From NCBI RefSeq assembly GCF_008831285.2, contig NC_045143.1, forward strand, positions 2,553,503-2,613,502: DNA of 60,000 nucleotides, written 5' to 3'. The number at the start of each line of letters is the position of its first letter. Position 1 is the first letter of the stretch. The notes beneath the pieces are model-generated. The model did not search any database. It had not been told where the DNA came from and saw only the letters and a list, made by a program, of their open reading frames with translations. The position numbers were made by a program, and so were the translations under genes. This DNA is from Nymphaea colorata. Taxonomy: Eukaryota > Streptophyta > Magnoliopsida > Nymphaeales > Nymphaeaceae. Shown here in pieces: positions 43,201 to 53,939 of the stretch.

Positions 43201-43715
43201 ACATACTAAACTTTTCAATATGGTATTACATTGTGGTTTGTTCATGTTTATCAGTGGGAAAAAATACAACACTATGATTGTTGATTCTTGGGCATCTTAA
43301 TATAGAAATCAGACCTTAATTCTTCATTTTTGCACCGAAAGAAGCTTGAAAATACAAGTTTCAACTGAACCAATTGTAGGATATCATGATTTTCGGCATT
43401 TTACACAGTTGGTGGTTGCTTATGAGATTATACTGATTCAGGACCATAGAGGAGGCCATAGAGAGAGCAAACAAGACCATGTATGGTTTGGCAGCAGGGA
43501 TAGTGACCAAGAACTTGAACGTGGCGAACACGGTGTCGAGATCGGTTCGAGCCGGCACCATCTGGGTCAACTGCTACTTTGCCTTCGATGCAGATTGCCC
43601 TTACGGTGGGTACAAGATGAGTGGGTTTGGTAGGGCTAATGGCCTGAATGCTCTTGACAACTACCTCCAAGTGAAGTCTGTGGTCACTCCTCTTTACAAT
43701 TCTCCTTGGCTCTAG
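36872..43715 (+). CDS. ALDH2C4: Family-2 aldehyde dehydrogenase, cytosolic ALDH2C4/REF1 type; 9 exons, 501 aa
   Basis: Exons: 36872-36974, 38779-38921, 39038-39421, 39527-39616, 39996-40169, 42185-42322, 42425-42562, 42789-42850 and 43442-43715; all introns are GT-AG. It oxidises aldehydes to acids with NAD(P)+. Arabidopsis ALDH2C4 (REF1), also 501 aa, converts coniferaldehyde and sinapaldehyde to ferulate and sinapate in phenylpropanoid metabolism. Numbering matches mammalian ALDH: Asn169 in PWNFP, the GSTKVG nucleotide loop at 245-250, general base Glu268 in LELGGKSP, catalytic Cys302 in [11 protein letters not shown] and cofactor-binding Glu399 in EIFGPV. The substrate-channel end reads [14 protein letters not shown] with Phe459 and Tyr465. 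The C-terminus is [11 protein letters not shown]. No transit peptide is present, which fits a cytosolic enzyme. Intron 5 (2 kb) holds a CT/TA microsatellite and a MITE. An intact copy follows in tandem, 2.6 kb downstream. The exact substrate is inferred. Confidence 0.96.
40177..40236. repeat. (CT)n-(TA)n microsatellite in ALDH intron 5
   Basis: It starts 7 nt after the exon-5 donor site. A shorter CT tract occupies the same place in the second ALDH gene (49934-49956), so the tract predates the duplication. Confidence 0.95.
40890..41406. mobile_element. MITE with GGGTGTTTGAT terminal inverted repeats in ALDH intron 5
   Basis: The left end gggtgtttgat (40890-40900) is the exact reverse complement of the right end atcaaacaccc (41396-41406). 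The interior is about 500 bp of AT-rich non-coding sequence with its own short inverted motifs (gcgttttttattttt, aaaacgcgtttt). No clear target-site duplication remains. It lies in sense-neutral intron sequence and does not affect the reading frame. Confidence 0.65.
42975..43240. repeat. Dispersed repeat in ALDH intron 8, copy A
   Basis: The segment around 43120-43232 aligns with 54995-55105 through motifs such as cttttacat/ctttataaat, cttagatacat and actaaacttttcaatatggt / actaaacttttgggtattac. It is probably part of an old transposable element of unknown class, and its boundaries are approximate. Confidence 0.5.
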
Positions 43716-43788
43716 ATGCTTTCATTTACTAGCAACAAAATAAATACGATTCTACTTCAGTTTGTGCTCAGAGTATGCTTCTGTCTCT

Positions 43789-43792
<4 letters not shown>

Positions 43793-43880
<88 letters not shown>
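43793..43880. repeat. (AG)n microsatellite
   Basis: About 43 AG units, starting 78 bp after the first ALDH stop codon, so probably transcribed in the 3' UTR. Confidence 0.96.
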
Positions 43881-43882
<2 letters not shown>

Positions 43883-44483
43883 AAATGAGAATACATAACA
43901 GTATTTCGATAAAATGGGAATTCATAGCAAAATTTAAGGACAATAAGTCTCCTAATTACAAGAACAAACCGCAAAACTAGAAATAAAAGACGAAATATAC
44001 AAGACAACTGCACAGTAAAATAAAATAAAAGAGGTGGGAAGAGAGTGGATAGATGGAGCAACACAGTCACCTTACCACAGATGAAAGACGACACCATAGC
44101 CGAATAGTAAAATAGACATTCTCCTACAAAAATGTTAATATGTACTTAAAATTGAGCCATATGAAGATGAAGCAAACAAAATGAACGTTATGCCCAATAT
44201 ATCGACCGATTTTCTTTCAACAAAGTCTTCTCTAGTTGATCGTTGAATCGAAACTTGACGACTCCAAATTTCATTTTGAAATTAATAAGTGAAAGTAAAA
44301 TTGTGAATGCTTCTAAGAACACACTTGAAAGATTCGTCGTCAAGCATGAACTGCGTCGAGTTAACGTGAGTTACACCATAATCTAAGATGAGTTTTTTGG
44401 TTAGAAGTTTCAACGGTCAAATTGCTTAAAGTTATTTTCCTGACTGCATATTCCCCCTTCATTTTCTTCGTTCTTGTTGAAAT

Positions 44484-44916
44484 TAGGGACGTTAATGGAT
44501 CGAATTCGAACAAGAAATATTTTTAGCTGTATCCGCTTTTTCTAATATTCACATATTTGGATTCAAATACGAACAAAGAAATATCATCTCTGAATATGAA
44601 TCCAAAATTTGATTTCACAATCTGAATCCAATTCGAGTCTGATTTTTATTTCATATCTGAATCTAAATTTTGAACCAAATCTAGTTGATTTTCAAAAATG
44701 TAAGAGCATTGGATATAAGGTATGTGTTTAAGACAAAATCCTACGTGACTTTGAATCCTATCATATATTTGTTTTATCTGAATCCAATCGAATGTCATTT
44801 CTTAAATCTGCATCCGATCAGATTTCTTAATCGGATTTTAATTTTTGTTTCATATTTAATTTTTCTTGAACGGTTCATCAAATATCCAATTCAAATTGTA
44901 CATAATGGCATGTCTA
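44484..44916. mobile_element. hAT-like MITE, copy 1 (TAGGGxxGTxAAT ends)
   Basis: The left end tagggacgttaat and the right end atggcatgtcta are decayed inverted repeats. The interior is made of GATCCGAATC/GGATTCAAAT-type motifs and aligns along its length with 51739-52198 (shared ...aaattttgaaccaa..., ...ttggatataaggta..., ...tcttaatcgga...). Flanking octamers gttgaaat and gccaaaat agree at 5 of 8 positions, compatible with an old 8-bp hAT target duplication. Confidence 0.6.
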
Positions 44917-46195
44917 GCCAAAATGGCAATTGTTTGCTTCTTAACAAAGAAAACTCACTGATCTTGCTCCTTACATATTACCAATGTCAGATTTGATATG
45001 TGACCTAGGGTGTCACTCACGTAAAAGATTTTCGACTATTTTTTGTGTTTGAAATATTTGTATTTGCTAGGTGGGTGATGTTTTTTGGCAATCAATTATG
45101 CTCAAAACATATATAAAGTAGAAGATGCTCAAATTTTTATTAATTATCGTCAAAATTTTTGGAAGCTGAGTTTGAGAAAGAAAAACCATTCGAGTTTGGT
45201 AAACGTTTGCTTATATTCGCTTATAGCGACAAATCAACATTTATAAACGAAAAAAGTACGTGTATTTGCTATTTTTTCCATTGTATTTGATCAATCTCGG
45301 GCATTTTACATGGTAAATTATCCAGCGCATAAAAATGTTCCGAGAAGTATATGCACTGGACGGCAAGGAAATCCACTTCAAAATCCGTGTAAATTACAGA
45401 GCTTAATAATCGCTGTCACGACTCATTGCGCTCCTCTTTTAAACCTTCTATGAATCCTTCTACTGCGCTAATCTCCTAGACCGTCTATAAATCCTAGGGT
45501 TAGGGTAGAATGGTGGAAAAATAAGACCCATCAAAAAGTTAGTGGTGGTTGAACATGCCTATGGATGGCGGAGATACTTTAATCTGGCCAGTTTTTGGCT
45601 GCCTCGAACCTTCTATGGATCTGGAGCTTGATTGCATGGATCCATATCACTGAAAATTTTAGCATACGTGCATCCTGACATCTTGAAATATCTAAATCTA
45701 AAAGCTTACATTGTGCTATATATATATAATTTGGCTTTGGAATTCACTTAACCATCTAATTAGGCTCCTCAGTCGCTTGATTTATAATGATGTATAACTA
45801 ATTGAACAACAATAAGAAAAATGTAATGGTCATTCTTTTATCAAATATTATATTGATGAGAACCATTGTCAATATATATATATCATTATAATTAATGTTT
45901 CTTTAAAGCCAATAATGGGTTACTATGGCTCCCAAGAAAGACTGGCACCAATTACTGTGTGGGCAGTTGCTTACGCAAGCGTCCATGTGCTTCGGGAATG
46001 TACCTCCAAGGTTTGTGAAAACAAATTCAGGTTTCGACGCAACTCCAAAAGATGCGCTTAAATTGGTTTCCATGTTATTTAATCATATAAATTACAGACG
46101 AAACAAGCGCTTAATTGAATGAGACATCTAAAAGGAAGTAGGTTTTGCAATTTGATGGAAACTTGGGCCCGTCTCGAGCAAGGACGGTTTGGTGG

Positions 46196-46313
46196 GATGC
46201 TTTCCCGTCTCCGTCGTCCTTGCCTCTGCTCTTTAAGAAGCTTAGTGCTTTGTAGTGAGAAGGGCAACGAAGAAGGGGAGAGGGAGAAGCAGATTGGTGA
46301 AAGGGATTTGGCG
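46196..46313 (+). promoter_or_regulatory. Proximal promoter and 5' UTR of the second ALDH gene
   Basis: It shares gatgct-ttcccgtctccgt and gggcaacgaag with the first ALDH gene. A weak TATA-like ctctttaag lies at about 46230, 83 nt before the ATG, where the first gene has ctatttaat. Confidence 0.42.
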
Positions 46314-49300
46314 ATGGCTTCTCGGGAAAGCGACGACCGTTCGGCGAAGGTGAAGCTTCCAGCGATTAAGTTCACCAAGCTCTTCATCGACGGCCAGTTC
46401 GTCGACGCGGTGTCAGGTTCTCTCTCTCGAACACCCCCATTTTCCGAGCAAATGATGCAACAATACGTTCTGCGTTTATCTGGAAAAACAAATGAGGCGG
46501 GAAGCTTCTTTGTTTTCATCGCTTGTCCCTGTGGAAATCCCACTTTTCTGGCACATCTCTTCACCGGGGTTCCTGCCATCCAGTTCCCACATTATCCCCG
46601 TTTATCTGGATAACCGGTCGCAGGAAAGGATTTACTTCATGTATATCTCGTTTGATTGTCTTTAAAACTCCGGAGGAAGAAAAATTTGCAACCTTTGTTG
46701 TCATTAAAAAGGGCAAAATCAATGTTTCTAAGCAAAAAAAAAGAAGGTTTTTTTTTTTTTTCAAAAGTCTCATTTCGGCAAAAATCTTGTCGTTAGTAAA
46801 TTTATTGATGCTTGATGCTTCGATATTTTTGAAAAAAAAAAAAAAAAACTTTTGCAGCGAGCATTTTAGAATTCGAAAACATAAAAAAATTACAAAATAT
46901 AAACGCTTTTTTCCCTACATATATATAAAAATGCCCCTTCAAATATAAACTCTTTTAAATAGACGCTGTCCTTCAACTAATGTTTTTTAGTCTGCCACTA
47001 ATCGTCGATTAGAACATTAAGTGATCCAACTTATATAAGCAGAAGGAGCAAAAGCCGATATAAGCCAGGGCTGAACCAAAGATATTTTGGGCCACCCTTT
47101 TACAGGCTCCCAAATATCGGACCTAGCACAGGCTCGGCCCGAGTTTCGAAACCCAAGCTTGGGCTGAGCTTGGCACGACCTGAAAAAAATATAAAATATT
47201 TGTTTAAATATATAATAAAAACCTTTAAATATAAAATGTATATTATTATTAAATAAAAATAATATAAAAAATTAATTTGACCGAGTCGAAGTTCATCAAT
47301 CTGACTCAGGTCAGTTGAGTCCGAGCCCAATTGAACTTGGTACCGGGTACCTAACAAGTACCTAGGTTCATTACAATTTACAAAGGCTTACTTTTTACTT
47401 TGTACCGCCCTTTTTATCAAATACCGCTCTTTTTACTTTGTTATATTTTAACCTTTTATCTCTTTTAAAACAATCGTTCTCAGGTATAATAAATTAAAAA
47501 TAATGTTCATATGATTTAACCTCTTTAACTATTTAGTTATCGGTTTTTATTATCAGCCTCTACACAATGCCAAACCCCTTAAAAGTACGGTGCATAAAAT
47601 TTATCCCCTTAAAAGTACTGTGCATAAGATTTATGCTCTTTATTTCATTATCAGCTTCTGGTGCAATCAGCTACGTCAAATCCGTTGAGGTTCTCTAGTA
47701 TAATTAATTAAAAATAATGTGCATAAGATTTTAGCTCTTTAGTTATCTATTTATCTGCTTTCTATTATCAGCCTTTGGCACAGCTGCCCTTGAGATTTTC
47801 GGGTATAATAAATTTAAATAATGTGCATAATATTTATGTTTTTTATGATTAGTTCCAAAGGATTGAAAATCCAGAAAACTTGTACCTTGCACATAAAACT
47901 TGAACAATACCCACATGTTTTGGTAACAATTGATTCTTGTACATTTCATAATCTTTGGTTTCATAAATTGAATTATCTAAGTAATCATACTTGCATTAGA
48001 TCTTTCTAAAATGTGAAGCACCATTCCTTTGGGACCAATTGGTAATGGAAACAGTAAGACCAATAAACCAATTCTATATCATTCAAATTTTTATTCAAAA
48101 ATTAGAACTTCCTAATTTTGTTTTGAAGGTAACGATTCAAATAAACAAGTTTAGCTTGAATATGGAAAAGGAAAAAAATAAAATAAAAATTTATGTTTTC
48201 CAGCTAAGTGCTTGCATTTATGCTAGTTTGATATGAATTGGGTTTTGGAAAATGATGTCTGGATCTTAATAACTCATTTATGTGGATCTCACTTTTGGAT
48301 TCCTTTGATATGATAGGAAGAGTTTTTGATACAATTGACCCGCGAACAGAGGAGGTGATAGCTCAAATTGCAGAAGGAGACAAGGCAGATGTTGACCTAG
48401 CGGTCAAAGCAGCTCGGGCCGCCTTTGACCATGGCCCATGGCCCCAGATGTCTGGCTCGGTAACCCCTGCTTCACCTAAATTAAGTTCAGGTTGATAGTC
48501 CTTCCTCTTTTCTCGCCGTCACCAATTTTCCGGGGCCCCTTAAATAATATCAAGGCACTTGTAAGTTTTAAGTAGTCACACAAAATGCGTTTTTTTGAAA
48601 AAACATGAAAAAACACGATAAGTTAACTAGATATTTAAAAAAGAAAATGTGTTTTTTTTTCTTTTTTTTTCAGTTTTTCATGTCAAACAGTTTTTTGATT
48701 TTTTATTTGTTGCAAGTTTACTTATTTTTTGATGTCTATGTTGTTAGTTTTTCACTTATTTTATTTTATTTTTTATTTTTAGTTTTTTTTTTAATTTTTA
48801 AAAATTTACTGTATTTTTCTCTTGTTTTCAATATCGTGGTATTATACTCCAGAAAAAGATCGCCTTTAAAACTCTTATACACTATTTGTAACTATATTTT
48901 AAACATGTGATTACTTTTTTTTTTTTTTTTTTTTTTGAGTAACTATAATATTTGATCTTCAGAAGTTGAGCTGAACTCTGTTTTACCGTTGACTATTTTT
49001 AGGAAAGGGGAAGGCTGCTCATGAAATTCGCGGACCTAATCGATCAAAATGCGGACGAGTTAGCCACTCTGGAGGCCCTGGACGCAGGCAGACTGCTGAC
49101 GTTGACAAAGTGCATTGACATTCCATGCACGGCCGACTGTCTCCGGTACTACGCCGGGGCAGCCGACAAGATCCACGGCGAGACCCTGAAGATGCCCCAG
49201 GCCATGCTGGGTCATACTTGGCGCGAACCCGTCGGCGTGGCTGGGCTCATAGTGCCCTGGAATTTCCCGTCCTTCTTGCTGTTCGCATGCCTGGCCCCGG

Positions 49301-52300
49301 CCCTCGCCGCCGGCTGCACGGTCGTGGTCAAACCAGCGGAGCAGGCTTCCTTGAATGCTCTCTACAACGCCCACTTGGCTAAGTTGGTGAGCCACTTTTC
49401 CACCTTCATTTCACCTCCTAGAACTATTTTCTCTGTAATCTGAAGTTTGACGATGCCACAGGCCGGAATACCGGACGGCGTGCTGAATGTGATAACAGGG
49501 TTTGGGCCGACGGCTGGTGCTGCGATCGCGTCTCACATGGATGTTGACAAAGTAAGTAAAAACTGCTCCATTTCATATGTATTTGCTCATTGAATAAGAA
49601 ATCAATCTTCATAGTACAGTAAATTCTGATCATCTTCTTCGATTTCAAGGTGGGAGGTGCTTGCTTTTGCCTTTTTTGATTTGTTATAAAAGCGACTGTG
49701 ATTTCTGAATAATGGCAGCCAAATGATCAGCTCATCTCTCTGCTTGTGAACTGTCAGATAAGCTTCACGGGGTCGACGGAGGTGGGGAGATCGATCATGG
49801 AAGCAGCCGCCAGGAGCAACCTCAAATCCGTCACCCTCGAGCTCGGCGGCAAGTCGCCCCTCATAATCTTCGACGACGCAGATGTTGACATGGCCGTCGA
49901 CCTTGCCAGAACTGCCATCTTCTTCAACAAGGCATCTCTCTCCCTCTCTCTCTCTGTCTAATTTCTGAACTGATTGGGAAAGGCAAGAATCATCTCCGCG
50001 CACGGCTCATGTTGAGATCAACTTATCTCAACTTGGCCTAATCTGTTGGGCTCATGTATAAAACAGCATGTTCTTCTTCGTTTTGAGAACATGCATGCAT
50101 GTTTTCTAATGTTTATATTATAATATTAATACATGCATGTGTGATAAATCGAATAAAAGCTGCGCAGATGTTTCTCCATTTAATCTGTATTTACCTTCAT
50201 TTGTCTCAGGTAGCATGATTAAACTATGATGTGTAAAGATTAGACCAAGGGTCAATTTTGTGTGTCCAAAAGTTTTGCTGAGACAGTACTTTTAATCTTC
50301 TACTTTATTTTTTGGAAAATATTGTCTTATCAGTTCAACCTTACTCTGCTAATATTATCCTCATATATCCTATTTGGGAGAACTTTCACTGCTAATTATC
50401 CAGATACTGATGCCATATCCTAGGGTGAGGCTTGTATGGCTGGATCAAGGGCGCTGGTGCAAGAGGCCATATATGATGAGTTTGTGAGGAAGTCCATAGT
50501 AAAGGCAAAAGAATGGGTGGTTGGAGACCCCTTTGAGCCTCATGTCAACCAAGGACCCCAGGTGGCTAGTTAGTTCTCTTCTCATTGTATCAAATATATG
50601 CCATTTTGATTATGTAAAATATTTTGATATAATATATATGTTGAGAATAATACAGTACATTATTACTCATATATGTACTTGTGTTGCTTATTTACTCTTT
50701 TTTCATATGTGGGTAGATTGATAGGAAGCAATTTGAAAAGGTCCTTGCATATATAGAACATGGCAAAAGAGAAGGAGCAACTTTGCTTACAGGTGGTCGA
50801 GCTTGTGGTGAAAAGGGTTTCTACATTGAGCCCACTATCTTTGCTGATGTTGAGGTATTAATTTTTGAGTTCTTCAAACTGCTTTTCTATCATATATAAA
50901 ATATTCTGGAATAAGAAAATAAGTAAAAAATAAAAATAAAAATAAAACAAAAATAAACTGACTTGACCAAAAGAGCTCTCCACCACCCATATCTTTTCGC
51001 TTAACAATTTATTCAATATTTCGGGTGAACGGAAGGAAATCATACTGCTTGAGTCAAGGCTGATGCCTCCCTACCTTCCCGCCATCTCCCAAGGTCCAGG
51101 GTTGCTTTCCGGATCTCAAGCAACACACTCATTATGTTCAACTTGTATATCAGTGTCCATCCTTTTGCAGCACAATATGAACATCATTCTCAACTGTTGT
51201 GCCAACCCTCTCATGGTTAACAATTTCTTCAATATTGATATTTGGATCTTGCAGTTATCCTTCATGAAGCTAAACATTTTATATTTATTGTAATAAAGTG
51301 GTGACGTGGGTTTTTTTTTTTTTTTTTAATTTCTCTCAATCATATACCCAACACTTCTTTGTTGTATGCAGGATGATATGATGATAGCGAAGGATGAAAT
51401 ATTTGGCCCTGTTTTATGCATCATGAAATTCAAGTAAGTTTTTCTTTTCCATTTTTCTTTCAATTGATATTTGCTCCTCAAAATTGAGAAGGCAAGGAGG
51501 AAAAATTAGAGATATATATTCACCTGATTTACTTTAGATCAACAATATTCAACATTGCATGGCTAACCCAATTTCAAGGCCTTGATACTCTGTGGTATTC
51601 TAAGCCAAAAAAATGTGGATCTTCATGTTCAAATCCATGCCCCTATCATCCTCCTACTCCAGCCACCATTCATCTGTCGCATTTTTCCCTATGCACTTCT
51701 AATAAAGCTATTAGCTTCAGTAGAGCCGCTACTAATGTTAGGGAAGTCAATATATCAGATTTCAATATATCAGATTCAAATTGGATATACTCTTTCCTAT
51801 ATGCATTTTTTCAAATATTCACATCTTCAGATTAGAATACGAACGAAAAAAGGTTATATTCATGTCCAAATCTGAAATCTGATTTTACAATATGAATATG
51901 ATCCGTGCCTGACATTACATTCACATCCAAATTTGAATGTAAATTTTGAACCAATACTGGCCAACTTTAATGGCGTTGGATATAGGATACTTGTTTAAAG
52001 CTAAATCTGATCTGAATATGAATTTGATCGGATATTTATCTATATCTGACCTTGAAATCGAATCCGATTAGATGTCTTTTTTCAAATCTGAATTTTGATC
52101 CGATTTCTTGATCGGATATTATTTTTTTTATATTATTATTATTTTTAAAACGGTTTTGGTTGGATATACAATCCAAATCAATTATATTGACATTCCTAAC
52201 TGGGGTTCTCAAACGCGTTACACCTCTTTGCGGAATACTATATTTTCATTGAAATAGTTAAATTGTTTATGTAATTATGTTCCTAACTAAGTAATCAATG

Positions 52301-53024
52301 CAAAACACATCAATTTAACGGGTAAGTTTACATCCATAAGCACCTTGGAGTATGTTTTTTCAAGTAAATGACACGAAGCCTAGCGAAGAAAATGTTGTAA
52401 TAATTAAGCAATTGTAATAATTAATCAAGTAAATAATATGTTAAATGTTTAACATAATCCAAGAACAAACATACATGTTTTTTTTTTTTTTTGTGAGAGT
52501 CCAGTCGAATCTTATGGGTGTTACTCTTTTGAACTATAAATAATTGCAGTGCGACATTTTATATGATAGATATACTATAGGTCCACCTAGTTTTCTATGC
52601 CCCCTGAACCTTAGAAGTGAAGTGAAGGGGGAGGGTTTAAGCTCTTCTTCGAGTAGCTTCCGCTCACACTCAAAAAGAAGAATATATGTGGTTTGAGAGA
52701 AAATCTTTCATATAAGTGTTTGGTGGGGTGTGTGTCTATGTGGTGAGCAGGAGCATGGAGGAAGGTATCGCGAAAGCAAACAAGAGCAGCTATGGGTTGG
52801 CGGCAGGGGTGGTGACCAAGGACTTGAACGTGGCGAACACGGTGGCGAGGTCCATTAAGGCTGGGATGGTGTTGATCAACTGCTATCATATGGGTGCCTT
52901 CGACTGCCCCTTTGGTGGTTACAAGATGAGTGGGTTCGGTCGCACCTTCGGCCTCCACGGCCTCGACAACTTCCTCCAAGTCAAGTCTGTCGTCACCCCG
53001 CTTTTCAATTCTCCCTGGCACTAA
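46314..53024 (+). CDS. ALDH2C4-like: Second tandem ALDH2C-type aldehyde dehydrogenase, diverged; 9 exons, 501 aa
   Basis: Exons: 46314-46416, 48317-48459, 49003-49386, 49462-49551, 49758-49931, 50424-50561, 50717-50854, 51372-51433 and 52751-53024. Each has exactly the length of its counterpart upstream. Asn169 (PWNFP), the GSTEVG loop (245-250), Glu268, Cys302 ([11 protein letters not shown]) and Glu399 (EIFGPV) are all kept, so the enzyme should be active on some aldehyde with NAD(P)+. The difference lies in the C-terminal part of the substrate tunnel: [14 protein letters not shown] places Gly at 459, where the upstream copy has Phe and mammalian ALDH2 has a channel-lining Phe. Substrate preference may therefore differ. 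Intron 5 needs a GC donor (AAG|GCATCT). Intron 8 (1.3 kb) hosts a hAT-like MITE. There is no frameshift or stop, and the C-terminus is [11 protein letters not shown]. Probably a tandem duplicate that has been retained. Confidence 0.95.
47040..47360. repeat. Decayed dispersed repeat in ALDH copy 2 intron 1
   Basis: The segment has GAGCCCGAGC/GGCTCGGCCCGAG-type motifs near both ends (ggctcggcccgagtttcg; gttgagtccgagcccaattg), a style of degenerate MITE common in plants. Ends and class are uncertain. Confidence 0.35.
49932..50423 (+). other. GC-AG intron (intron 5 of the second ALDH gene)
   Basis: The exon homologous to 39996-40169 ends ...TTCTTCAACAAG and the next bases are gcatctctctccctctctct. 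The acceptor is catatcctag|GGTGAGGCTTGT. No GT is available at the expected junction. The nearest downstream GT (49956-49957) would stay in frame but insert eight residues, ASLSLSLS, just before catalytic Cys302. Confidence 0.75.
51739..52198. mobile_element. hAT-like MITE, copy 2, in ALDH copy 2 intron 8
   Basis: The left end tagggaagtcaatata and the reverse complement of the right end, taggaatgtcaatata, are near-identical terminal inverted repeats. Flanking octamers actaatgt and actggggt match at 5 of 8 positions. The interior aligns with the copy at 44484-44916. There is no coding capacity. The ends belong to the widespread plant group that begins TAGGGGTGTCAAT. Confidence 0.72.
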
Positions 53025-53500
53025 ACTCTTCCTTCCTTCCTTCTTTCCTTGTATCTCTTCCATCTCTGCATGTCGAAATTTGATAAAACCTTGCTGTGTA
53101 ATCTTATAATATTGATCCATGCGAAACTTGAAGTATTTCTTTTCAATGAATATTGCAGTTCAAGTATTGATATACAAATAAAAAATTCGGCTGAAGTCTA
53201 TGTTAAATTACGCTAGTGTTCCAATCAGACCCAGCCTACTTATGCTTGCACTTTTTTCTGCTGCTTGGCAACGAGCTTCCTATAAGATCCCCTATCAGCA
53301 AAAAAAATGTGTCTATAAATACATAAATAAATACACACACGTATCAAATAGCTACGAAACCTCATATGCCAAACTTTATCTGATAAGAATTATAAGGTCC
53401 ATTGATTTTAAGGAAATCAGACTCACAAAATTGAGTAACAAGAAACGAAGCCAAGTTGTTTTTTTTTAAGAGTCCATACCATAAGAGAGAAAAAGAGAAA

Positions 53501-53648
53501 AGGAGGGAAACAAACAAGTTTCTCTTTCGACTGCTTCAAAAAGCTTTCCGAGCTCTTACAAAACAATTTAACTTATATATTTACAACTTAATGTCTACTA
53601 TCCCATCTCCATGACATCAACAACACAAATCATTTCTTCCAGGTTTGG

Positions 53649-53686
<38 letters not shown>

Positions 53687-53860
53687 GAAAGGAGGGAAAC
53701 AAACAAGTTTCTTCATGCAAAATCTTTCGACTACTTCAAAAAGCTTTTGGAGCTCTTCACAAAACAATTTAACTTATATATTCACAACTTAATCTCTACC
53801 ATCAAATCAACAACACAAATGATTTTTTGACAGGTTTAGATCTTATATATATATATATAT
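53501..53860. repeat. Diverged tandem duplication of a ~189-bp unit
   Basis: The copies begin at 53501 and 53690 with aggagggaaacaaacaagtt. They share cttcaaaaagctttt, acaaaacaatttaacttata, aacaacacaaat and aggttt-gatctt, and each ends in a TA run. The second copy has a small insertion (catgcaaaat) and several substitutions. Confidence 0.88.
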
Positions 53861-53939
53861 ATTTCGGATATGGTTAAAGATTAAAGAAAAATTCCCATAT
53901 ATTTCGGATATGGTTAAAGATTAAAGAAAAATTCCCATG
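53861..53939. repeat. Tandem pair of a 40-bp unit
   Basis: The unit atttcggatatggttaaaga followed by ttaaagaaaaattcccatat occurs at 53861 and 53901; the copies are identical except for the final base or two. It directly follows the larger duplication. Confidence 0.93.

Larger units (their letters stand above)
43716..46195. other. Spacer between the tandem ALDH genes
   Basis: Begins with the 3' UTR of the first gene, which includes a (GA)n tract at 43793-43880. A hAT-like MITE lies at 44484-44916. No gene is supported. Confidence 0.6.

Noticed and set aside
46119-46613. 164-aa plus-strand frame containing ALDH exon 1
   Set aside because: Homology with the first gene starts at the ATG at 46314 and stops at the donor at 46416. 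The rest is leader and intron.
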